A stretch of DNA of 64,000 nucleotides from Bradyrhizobium sp. CB2312 (GTDB lineage: Bacteria; Pseudomonadota; Alphaproteobacteria; Rhizobiales; Xanthobacteraceae): assembly GCF_029714425.1 (NCBI RefSeq), contig NZ_CP121668.1, forward strand, positions 6,965,501-7,029,500, in the 5' to 3' direction. The number at the start of each line of letters is the position of its first letter. Within the stretch, counting starts at the first letter, position 1. The translations under genes were made by a program, and so were the position numbers. Positions 57,331 to 64,000 of this stretch are shown here, piece by piece. A model generated the notes under the pieces. That model was given only the letters and a program-made list of their open reading frames with translations. It was not told the DNA's origin and searched no databases.

Positions 57331-58672
57331 GAATGACAGCCTCCATGCCGGCAGCAAGTTCAAAGATGCGGCGGTCCGAGCCGCCCGCCCCCGCGAGCAT
57401 CAAGCCGACGGGAACGTCGCCCTCGCGGTGCGCGGGCAACGAGATGGCGCAGCCGTCGATCATGTTGATCAGGGTGCAATTGCGCAGCGCACGCAGATTT
57501 TGCGTGGTGAACGCCTTGTCGTCGGCCAAGTCGGAAATCTTCGGCGGCGTGTTGGCGGTGGTCGGCAGCACCAGGGCGTCATAGGGCGCGATGCGCCCGT
57601 TGACGCGGGCGATCAGCGAGCGGCGCTCGTTCAGGAGATCGATGTAGTTTGCCGCGCTCTGCGCCTCGCCGCGCATGATGCGCACCGACACGCGCGGATC
57701 GTAGACGTCGCCCTTGGCGGTGATGAGATAGCGATGCCAGGCGTAGCTTTCCGCGGCGGCAAAGCCGCCCTTCGCGTTCATCGGACCGATATCGTGGAAC
57801 TCCGTCATCTCGATGCGCTCGATCGCGGCGCCGTGGTCGGCAAGCGTCTTCAGCGCGCGCTCGAAGGTCTCGGCGACCGCCGCATCGAGATCGTCGAGCG
57901 CGATCGTGGTGGGCACCGCGAGCCGCATGCCCTTCACGGGACGCGGCTTCAGCGGAACGATCGGCTCGTTCGCCAGCACCGCGTCGAGAATGGCACAGCA
58001 GCTGACCGATCGCGCCAAGGGCCCGATGCTGTCGAGCGAGAACGACAGCGGCACCGAGCCGTCGAGCGGCACGCGGCGCTGCGTCGGCTTGTAGCCGACG
58101 ATGCCGTTATAGGCGGCCGGAATGCGGCAGGAGCCGCCGGTGTCGGTGCCGAGCGCGCCATGCGCCATGCCGTCGAGCACCGAGACCGCGGCGCCCGAGG
58201 ACGAGCCGCCGGGCACATGGCCCTCGGCGCGGTTCCAGGCGCCTTTCGGCGTGCCGTAATGCGGATTGATGCCGATGCCGGAATAGGCGAACTCGGTCAT
58301 GTTGGTCCGCCCGATCACGACGAAGCCGGCGTGGCGCAGCCGCGCAACCGCCGGCGCATCGTGCTCCGCTGGATCGGAATCGTCGAGCGCGCGAGAGCCG
58401 GCGCGCGTCGTCTGCCCCCTGATATCGAAGAGGTCCTTGATCGAGACCGGGATACCCGCATAGGGCGACGGCGCCGCCTTGACCCTGCGCAGGGCATCCA
58501 TCGCATCCGCGGTCGCGAGCGCGGCGTCCTTGTCGACATGGATGAAGGCGCGCTGGCCTTCACCGGCGGGGTCGGCGATCCTGGCGATGCACGCCTCCAC
58601 CAGCTTGCGGGAGGTGGTGCGGCCGCTTTCAAGGTCTTCGGCCAGTTTCGCCAGTGTCGGAAAATCGGGCAT
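57323..58672 (-). CDS. Amidase (amidase-signature family)
   Basis: Protein of 449 aa from the ATG at 58672; the longer frame to 58801 is not supported. The Ser-cisSer-Lys triad is visible: Lys in IPVSIKDLFDIRG, the cis-Ser in PGGSSSGAAVSV and the nucleophile Ser in GTDTGGSCRIPAAYNG. The substrate is unknown, though small-molecule amide hydrolysis is typical. It overlaps the DUF2848 gene and is divergent from the DUF35 gene. Confidence 0.9.
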   Translation of the reverse strand: MPDFPTLAKLAEDLESGRTTSRKLVEACIARIADPAGEGQRAFIHVDKDAALATADAMDALRRVKAAPSPYAGIPVSIKDLFDIRGQTTRAGSRALDDSDPAEHDAPAVARLRHAGFVVIGRTNMTEFAYSGIGINPHYGTPKGAWNRAEGHVPGGSSSGAAVSVLDGMAHGALGTDTGGSCRIPAAYNGIVGYKPTQRRVPLDGSVPLSFSLDSIGPLARSVSCCAILDAVLANEPIVPLKPRPVKGMRLAVPTTIALDDLDAAVAETFERALKTLADHGAAIERIEMTEFHDIGPMNAKGGFAAAESYAWHRYLITAKGDVYDPRVSVRIMRGEAQSAANYIDLLNERRSLIARVNGRIAPYDALVLPTTANTPPKISDLADDKAFTTQNLRALRNCTLINMIDGCAISLPAHREGDVPVGLMLAGAGGSDRRIFELAAGMEAVIRV

Positions 58673-58865
58673 GTCTGTCTCACGGAATATTGGCGCGCGC
58701 AATCTATAGCGCTGCCTCAGTTCGACACAAGCATTGTGCGCATGATGGCATGCATGCGCATTGCTGGACCGTTGACGCACGATGGTCGATTGTCGCATCA
58801 AGATCGAAACGGGCGGGCGTCAAGCCTGCCCCTTGTCAAAAGAAGTCCTGGGAGGGCGTTCCGAG

Positions 58866-59279
58866 ATGGCCGAACCGCAGCGCGCGCGACCGAAACCGAC
58901 GCCGGAAACCCAGCATTTCTGGGACGGCGCGAAAGCGGGCGAATTGCGGCTGCAACGCTGCGATGCCTGCGCGCATGTCTACTTCCCGCCGCGCCCGTTC
59001 TGCCCCTCCTGCGCCTCGCGCAAGGTCAGCATCTTCAAGGCGAGTGGCAAGGGTTTCCTCTACAGCTACGTGATCAACCACCGGCCCGCCGCGCCCGGCT
59101 TCACGCCGCCCTACGCGATTGCGGTGGTCGAGCTCGACGAGGGCCCACGGATGATGAGCAACATCATCGACTGCCCGCAGACCCCGGAGGCGCTCGAGCT
59201 CGACATGAAGCTCGAAGTCGCTTTCCAGGAGCTCGACGACAAAATCACCCTCCCCGTCTTCCGTCCGGCGAAGGGGTAG
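58866..59279 (+). CDS. DUF35 OB-fold protein
   Basis: Protein of 137 aa with an N-terminal zinc ribbon (CDACAHVYFPPRPFCPSC, four Cys) and a C-terminal OB fold (GKGFLYSYVINHRPAAPGF). These proteins accompany SCP-2-type thiolases, as here: the thiolase starts 3 bp later. It likely helps bind acyl-CoA. GGGAGG lies about 10 nt before the ATG at 58866. Confidence 0.9.
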   Translation: MAEPQRARPKPTPETQHFWDGAKAGELRLQRCDACAHVYFPPRPFCPSCASRKVSIFKASGKGFLYSYVINHRPAAPGFTPPYAIAVVELDEGPRMMSNIIDCPQTPEALELDMKLEVAFQELDDKITLPVFRPAKG

Positions 59280-59282
59280 ACC

Positions 59283-60422
59283 ATGCGCACGAACCAGGTT
59301 GCCGTCGTCGGCGCGGCCGAGACCACCGAGCTCGGAATCATCCCCAATGCCTCGCAGCTCCAGCTCCACGCGGATGCGGCGCTCAATGCCATCGCGGATG
59401 CCGGCCTGAAACTGTCCGACATCGACGGTTTCGCCACCGCGGTCGAAACACCGCAGCAGGTCTGCCACTATCTCGGCATCAAGCCGACCTGGGTGGACGG
59501 CACCTCGGTCGGCGGCTGCTCGTTCATGCTGCACGTCCGCCATGCCGCGGCGGCGATCGAGGCTGGTCTCTGCAAGACCGTGCTGATCACGCATGCGGAG
59601 AGCGGCAAGTCCATGATCGGTAAATTGCCGCGCTCGACGCCGGCGGACAGCCTCAATGGCCAGTTCGAGGTGCCCTATGGCGTCTACGGACCGCCCAGCA
59701 TGTTCCCGATCCCCGTGCTGCGCTTCATGAAGACCTACGGCATCACGCATGAGCAGCTCGCCTCGGTGGCGGTGGTGCAGCGCGAATGGGCGGCGAAGAA
59801 TCCGCGGGCGATGATGAAGGACCCGATCACGGTTGCCGACGTCCTCAATTCGCGCATGATCGCCTATCCGTTCCGCTTGCTTCAGTGCTGCCTCGTTACC
59901 GATGGCGGCGGCGCGCTGATCCTGACCTCGGCCGACCGCGCCAGGGATTTTCCGAGGAAGCCGGTCTACATCATGGGCACCGGCGAGAGCGTGGAAACGC
60001 CGATGGTCAGCCAGATGGAGACGTTCAACTCCTCCCGCGCGTTCAAGACCGCGGGTCCGCTGGCGTTCAGGGAGGCCGGCATCGCACACAAGGACGTCGA
60101 TCATCTCATGATCTACGACGCGTTTGCGCATCTGCCGCTGTTCGGCCTCGGTGATCTCGGCTTCATGCCGTATGAGGAGACAGGCAGGTTCATCGCGGAG
60201 GGCAACACGCGGCCCGGCGGCAAGCTGCCGCTCAACACCAATGGCGGCGGCCTCTCCTACATGCATTCGGGCATGTACGGCATGTACGCGCTTCAGGAGA
60301 GCGTGCGGCAGATGCGCGGCATCGCGCCGGCACAGGTGCCGAATGCGAAGATTTCCGTGTGCCACGGCGTCGGCGGCATGTTCGCGGCGAGTGGCACGAT
60401 CGTGTTTACGAACGAGAGGTAA
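59283..60422 (+). CDS. SCP-2-type thiolase
   Basis: Thiolase-fold protein of 379 aa: nucleophile Cys in SVGGCSFMLHV (about residue 80), and CHGVGGMFAASG as the C-terminal active-site loop. The YDAFAHLPLFGLGDLGF and NTNGGGLSYMHSG segments are typical of the SCP-x/lipid-transfer thiolases paired with DUF35. It should act on acyl-CoA substrates of an unknown pathway. Confidence 0.88.
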   Translation: MRTNQVAVVGAAETTELGIIPNASQLQLHADAALNAIADAGLKLSDIDGFATAVETPQQVCHYLGIKPTWVDGTSVGGCSFMLHVRHAAAAIEAGLCKTVLITHAESGKSMIGKLPRSTPADSLNGQFEVPYGVYGPPSMFPIPVLRFMKTYGITHEQLASVAVVQREWAAKNPRAMMKDPITVADVLNSRMIAYPFRLLQCCLVTDGGGALILTSADRARDFPRKPVYIMGTGESVETPMVSQMETFNSSRAFKTAGPLAFREAGIAHKDVDHLMIYDAFAHLPLFGLGDLGFMPYEETGRFIAEGNTRPGGKLPLNTNGGGLSYMHSGMYGMYALQESVRQMRGIAPAQVPNAKISVCHGVGGMFAASGTIVFTNER

Positions 60423-60427
60423 TTGCT

Positions 60428-60547
60428 GTCATTCCGGGGCGGCGCGAAGCGACGAGCTATGATGCGCAATTGCGCATCTGAGAATCCATACCCCCGATGG
60501 TGGTTATGGATTCCGGGCTCGCGCCAAGAGGCGCGCCCCGGAATGAC
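60428..60547. repeat. Palindromic repeat (GTCATTCCGGGGC type)
   Basis: A 120-bp inverted repeat from GTCATTCCGGGGCG to CGCCCCGGAATGAC, the second copy of the family seen at 51080. It lies between the thiolase and SDR genes. Confidence 0.85.
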
Positions 60548-60580
60548 GGCGGAATTTGGAACGCATAGCGGAGAACCCAC

Positions 60581-61495
60581 ATGAGCAAATCACTTCAGGA
60601 CAAGGTCATCATCGTCACCGGCGCAGGCCGCGGCATCGGGCGCGAGATCGCGCTGCTCTGTGCTGCCGAAGGCGCCAAGGTCGTCGTCAACGATCCCGGC
60701 GGGGCCGCTGACGGCGCGGGCACCAGCGCCACGCCCGCGGAAGAAGTGGTGGAGGAGATCAAGAAGCGCGGCGGCACGGCCGTCGCCAATTTCGAGTCGG
60801 TGGCCGAAGCGATCCCTGCCAGCAAGATCGTGAAGACTGCGACCGATGCCTTCGGCAAGCTCGACGGCGTCGTCAACAATGCCGGCATTTTGCGCGACAT
60901 GATCTTCCACAAGATGAGCGTGGAAGCGTTCGAGGCCGTCATCAAGGTGCATCTGATGGGCTCGTTCTACGTCAGCCACGCCGCGGCGCGCATCTTCCGC
61001 GAGCAGGAGAGCGGCTCCTTCGTCCACTTTACCTCGACCTCGGGCCTGATCGGCAACTTTGGCCAGGCGAATTACGCCGCCGCCAAGCTCGGCATCATCG
61101 GGCTATCGAAATCGATCGCGCTCGACATGGGGCGCTTCAACGTCCGCTCCAACTGCGTCTCGCCGTTCGCCTGGACGCGCATGATCGGCACCATCCCGAC
61201 CGAGACCGAGGCCGAGAAGGCCCGTGTCGAGAAGATCAAGCAGATGGGGCCGGAGAAGATCGCGCCGATCTGCGCTTATCTGCTCTCCGACGCCGCCAAG
61301 GACGTCACCGGGCAGATCTTCGGCGCGCGCATGAACGAGCTGTTCCTGTTCAGCCAGAACCGCCCGCTGCGCTCGGTGCACCGGAGCGAGGGCTGGACGC
61401 CGCAGTCGATTGCGGAACACGGCATGCCGGCGCTGAAGGGATCGTTCTACAAGCTCGATCGTTCGGCCGACATCTTCCCCTGGGACCCCGTGTAG
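60581..61495 (+). CDS. SDR dehydrogenase
   Basis: Short-chain dehydrogenase of 304 aa: cofactor loop TGAGRGIGRE, NNAG at NNAGILRD, catalytic Ser in FTSTSGLIG and YxxxK in YAAAK. Its length and the NDPGGAADGAG segment resemble the dehydrogenase part of peroxisomal-type multifunctional beta-oxidation enzymes, so 3-hydroxyacyl-CoA is a likely substrate class. GGAGAACCC precedes the ATG. Confidence 0.88.
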   Translation: MSKSLQDKVIIVTGAGRGIGREIALLCAAEGAKVVVNDPGGAADGAGTSATPAEEVVEEIKKRGGTAVANFESVAEAIPASKIVKTATDAFGKLDGVVNNAGILRDMIFHKMSVEAFEAVIKVHLMGSFYVSHAAARIFREQESGSFVHFTSTSGLIGNFGQANYAAAKLGIIGLSKSIALDMGRFNVRSNCVSPFAWTRMIGTIPTETEAEKARVEKIKQMGPEKIAPICAYLLSDAAKDVTGQIFGARMNELFLFSQNRPLRSVHRSEGWTPQSIAEHGMPALKGSFYKLDRSADIFPWDPV

Positions 61496-61596
61496 GGATT
61501 CCCGTCTAGCCACATTTTTGGCATCCCTGCGCTGCGGTCTCTGGTTGTCTGGTCCGGAGATCGCCCCGCTTTATGCCTGAATGCGGGCGAATGGTG

Positions 61597-61620
61597 TCCT
61601 CCCAACAAACTTTGGGAGGA
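61597..61620 (+). promoter_or_regulatory. Hairpin enclosing the SMP-30 ribosome site
   Basis: Perfect 9-bp stem (arms TCCTCCCAA and TTGGGAGGA) with a 6-nt loop; the right arm contains the GGGAGGA Shine-Dalgarno, 4 nt before the ATG at 61625. Folding would hide the ribosome site. Confidence 0.6.
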
Positions 61621-61624
61621 AACC

Positions 61625-62737
61625 ATGACAAGAATACTGACCAACTCCGACGACACGACAGCAACCGGCGGTCTCGGCCGCCGTACGCTCCTCAAGGGCG
61701 CGGCAACTGTCGCCGCAATCAGCCTGCTCGCCACGAAGGCCGACGCCCGCGACTTCGGCGCCAATGCCGAGCCGCAGCGCTACCCCGACCCTGACATCCT
61801 CGTCATCGATCCCAAGCGCTTCAAGGCCAAGGTCGGCAACACCACGATCAAGCGGCTCTACACTGGCTGCCTGTGGGCGGAAGGACCGGCGTGGAATGCG
61901 CAGGGACAATATCTCGTCTGGAGCGACATTCCGGCCAATCGGCAGCTGCGCTATCTCGACGACGACGGCCATATCTCCGAGCAGTTCCACAAGCCGTCGA
62001 ACGAGGCCAACGGCAACTCGTTCGACACCGAGGGACGCCAGATCACCGCCGAGCGGACCCGTCTCGTCCGCTACGAGCACGACGGCGCGGTGACGACGTT
62101 GGCCGAGCAGGCGGGCGGCAAGCCACTGAACGGGCCGAACGACATGGTCGTGCATCCCAACGACAAGGCGATCTGGTTCACTGATCCCGGCTATGGCGCG
62201 ATCAGCATCTACGAGGGCAAGCTCGCCAACACAGGCTCGCTGCAGCCCTACCAGAAGGAAGCGGTCTACCGGCTGGACGCACAGACGGGACAGGTCGCGA
62301 AGGTCGCCGACGAGCCGTTCAAGCCGAACGGCATCGCGTTCTCTCACGACTACAAGAAGCTCTATGTCTGCGACACCGGCATCACGCATTATCCGCAAGC
62401 CGAGAACGTGGTGTGGTCCTACGACATCGACGGGCCGAAACTGTCGAACCCGAAGAAGCTGATCGACATGAAGCTCGAGGGCAAGTCAGGCTTCCCCGAT
62501 GGATTGCGCGTCGACACCGAGGGCAATATCTGGGTTGGCGCCGGCTGGGTTGGCCCCGGCTATGACGGCGTGCAGGTGTTCTCGGGCGCCGACGGCGCGC
62601 GGATCGGGCAGATCCTGCTGCCGGAGACCTGCGCCAACCTCTGCTTCGGCGGCAAGAAGCGCAACCGCCTGTTCATGACCGCGAGCCAGTCGCTGTATTC
62701 GGTCTATGTGGAGACGCAGGGCGCGCATTTCTGTTGA
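61625..62737 (+). CDS. Tat-exported SMP-30/gluconolactonase protein
   Basis: Protein of 370 aa with a Tat signal (RRTLLKGAATVAAISLLATKADA, residues about 19-41) and a six-bladed SMP-30/gluconolactonase beta-propeller: LWAEGPAWNAQGQYLVWSDIP, NEANGNSFDTEGRQI, LNGPNDMVVHPNDKAIWFTDPGYG, and GFPDGLRVDTEGNIWVGAGWVGPGYDG. The metal site is formed by the Glu in AEGPAW and the Asn and Asp of the repeated loops. It acts in the periplasm on a lactone or similar ester, substrate unknown. Confidence 0.9.
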   Translation: MTRILTNSDDTTATGGLGRRTLLKGAATVAAISLLATKADARDFGANAEPQRYPDPDILVIDPKRFKAKVGNTTIKRLYTGCLWAEGPAWNAQGQYLVWSDIPANRQLRYLDDDGHISEQFHKPSNEANGNSFDTEGRQITAERTRLVRYEHDGAVTTLAEQAGGKPLNGPNDMVVHPNDKAIWFTDPGYGAISIYEGKLANTGSLQPYQKEAVYRLDAQTGQVAKVADEPFKPNGIAFSHDYKKLYVCDTGITHYPQAENVVWSYDIDGPKLSNPKKLIDMKLEGKSGFPDGLRVDTEGNIWVGAGWVGPGYDGVQVFSGADGARIGQILLPETCANLCFGGKKRNRLFMTASQSLYSVYVETQGAHFC

Positions 62738-62757
62738 GTGCTACGCTCTCACCACGC

Positions 62758-62840
62758 GTCATGGCCGGGCTTGACCCGGCCATCCACGTGGTAGCGCAAG
62801 CGAGGGAAGCCGTCATGGCCGGGACAAGCCCGGGCATGAC
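62758..62840. repeat. Palindromic repeat (GTCATGGCCGGG type)
   Basis: An 83-bp inverted repeat from GTCATGGCCGGGCTTG to CAAGCCCGGGCATGAC with an extra internal GTCATGGCCGGG copy. It lies between the convergent SMP-30 and ppc genes. Confidence 0.85.
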
Positions 62841-62868
62841 GGCTGAGTGTGTGGCGGCAGCGTCGCCC

Positions 62869-64000
62869 CTACCCCGTATTCCTCAACCCCGCCGAGATGC
62901 CGTTGATCGTCAGCTGAATCCCGCGCAGCACCTGCTCGTCCGGGTTCTGCGCGCGGTGCTCTTTCAACAGCTCGACCTGCACGTGGTTGAGCGGATCGAG
63001 ATAGGGGAAGCGGTGGCGCACCGAGCGCTCCAGCAGCGGATTGCCTTGCAGCAGGCGGTCCTGCCCCATGATGTCGAGCAGCGTCTCGATGCAGGAATGC
63101 CATTCGCGGCGGATGCGGCCGAAGATTTTTTCGCGCAAGGCCTCGTCCGGCACCAGCTCGGCATAGCGCGAGGCGATCGCAATCGAACTCTTGGCCAGCA
63201 CCATGTCCATGTTCGACAGCAGCATGCGGAAGAACGGCCATTCCTTGTAGAGCTCTTTCAGGAACGGCATGCCCTGCTGCGGATGCGCCGCGATCCACTG
63301 CTCGACCGCGCTGCCAAAGCCGTACCAGCCCGGCAGCATCAGGCGGCATTGCGCCCAGGAAAACACCCAGGGAATGGCGCGCAGGTCTTCGATCGCGCGG
63401 GTCTTCTTGCGCGAGGCCGGACGGCTGCCGATGTTCAGCGTCGCGATCTCGTTGATGACCGTCGAGGCCCAGAAGTAATCGACGAAGCCGTCGGTCTCGT
63501 AGACGAGGCCGCGATAAGCCCTAAACGCAAGGTTGGACAGCTCGTCCATCGCGGCGAGATATTCGCGGCGCGGCGCGCTCTGGCGCGGCTGAAGCAGGCT
63601 CGCATCCAGCGTGGCGGCGGCGAGGATCTCCAGATTGTTGCGGCCGACCTCGGCGTTGGAATATTTCGACGAGATGATCTCGCCCTGCTCGGTGATGCGG
63701 ATCTGGCCATTCACCGCGCCGCCAGGCTGCGCGATGATGGCGTCATAGCTCGGCCCGCCGCCGCGGCCGACCGAGCCGCCGCGGCCGTGGAACAGGCGCA
63801 GCCTTACGTGATGGCGCTCGAACACCTCGACGAGACCGATCTCGGCCTTGTAGAGCTCCCAGCCCGAGGTGACGAAGCCGCCGTCCTTGTTGCTGTCGGA
63901 GTAGCCGAGCATGACCTCCTGCACGCTGCCGCGGCTGTCGACGAGGCGGCGGTAATCGTGCAGCGACAGCATGCGGTCCATGATGCCGGATGAAGCCTGC
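62869..64000 (-). CDS. ppc: Phosphoenolpyruvate carboxylase, C-terminal part
   Basis: The last 376 codons of PEP carboxylase; the frame is open to the right window edge, so the 5' half lies outside. Signature [14 protein letters not shown], the HCO3/PEP loop regions [25 protein letters not shown] and [25 protein letters not shown], and the conserved C-terminal [14 protein letters not shown] are present. It makes oxaloacetate from PEP and bicarbonate as an anaplerotic enzyme. Confidence 0.95.
   Translation of the reverse strand, partial: QASSGIMDRMLSLHDYRRLVDSRGSVQEVMLGYSDSNKDGGFVTSGWELYKAEIGLVEVFERHHVRLRLFHGRGGSVGRGGGPSYDAIIAQPGGAVNGQIRITEQGEIISSKYSNAEVGRNNLEILAAATLDASLLQPRQSAPRREYLAAMDELSNLAFRAYRGLVYETDGFVDYFWASTVINEIATLNIGSRPASRKKTRAIEDLRAIPWVFSWAQCRLMLPGWYGFGSAVEQWIAAHPQQGMPFLKELYKEWPFFRMLLSNMDMVLAKSSIAIASRYAELVPDEALREKIFGRIRREWHSCIETLLDIMGQDRLLQGNPLLERSVRHRFPYLDPLNHVQVELLKEHRAQNPDEQVLRGIQLTINGISAGLRNTG

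Overview
The window is high-GC (mid-60s %) DNA whose gene content and order point to a Bradyrhizobium-type alphaproteobacterium. The evidence is a full hopanoid cluster that includes the C-2 methylase HpnP, FixK/FNR-type boxes, and many palindromic intergenic repeats of the kinds common in that genus. No rRNA, tRNA, CRISPR array, phage or intact insertion sequence was seen.

Layout. (1) 0.1-23 kb is the hopanoid region. hpnO (-) diverges from a DUF2147 gene. hpnN (-) diverges from ispH-hpnH (+). hpnC-hpnD-hpnE-shc-hpnG form a tight minus-strand operon. After a few small exported or unknown genes come a methyltransferase and a second large RND/MMPL lipid-type transporter, and then eutB-hpnP-eutC, with the hopanoid methylase between the two ethanolamine ammonia-lyase subunit genes. 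(2) 23-36 kb is mixed: a chemoreceptor, an LMW-phosphatase-like protein, two tiny membrane peptides, a small gene behind a perfect FixK/FNR-type box, a polytopic membrane protein, a 5'-truncated acyl-CoA dehydrogenase next to a LivK-type binding protein, an HdeD protein with another FixK-type box, a folE/Rieske-FAD reductase pair, a hydrolase and an HD-domain protein. (3) 36-42.7 kb is a three-gene operon of transglutaminase, circularly permuted ATP-grasp fused to alpha-E, and transglutaminase-DUF2126, a conserved predicted peptide-modification system without an established function. (4) 43-45 kb is a split Aer-like pair (PAS protein plus chemoreceptor). (5) 45-55 kb is a homoprotocatechuate meta-cleavage cluster (hpaI, hpaR divergent from hpaH-F-E-D, FAH-family, TPP enzyme) next to a UxaA-type dehydratase, with a perfect 16-bp palindrome in the hpaR-hpaH gap. 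(6) 55-64 kb holds alkB plus a second 2OG-Fe(II) oxygenase, an amidase/DUF2848 pair, a DUF35-thiolase-SDR acyl-CoA unit, a Tat-exported SMP-30 protein whose Shine-Dalgarno lies in a hairpin, and the 3' part of ppc, cut by the window edge.

How the genes work together. IspH supplies isoprenoid precursors. HpnD, HpnC and HpnE make squalene and Shc cyclises it to hopene. HpnH adds adenosine, HpnG removes adenine, HpnO aminates the C35 side chain, HpnP methylates C-2 and HpnN moves hopanoids to the outer membrane. The hpa genes take the ring-cleavage product of 3,4-dihydroxyphenylacetate to central metabolites. Interspersed palindromic repeats are dense to the right of about 30 kb and almost absent from the hopanoid half.
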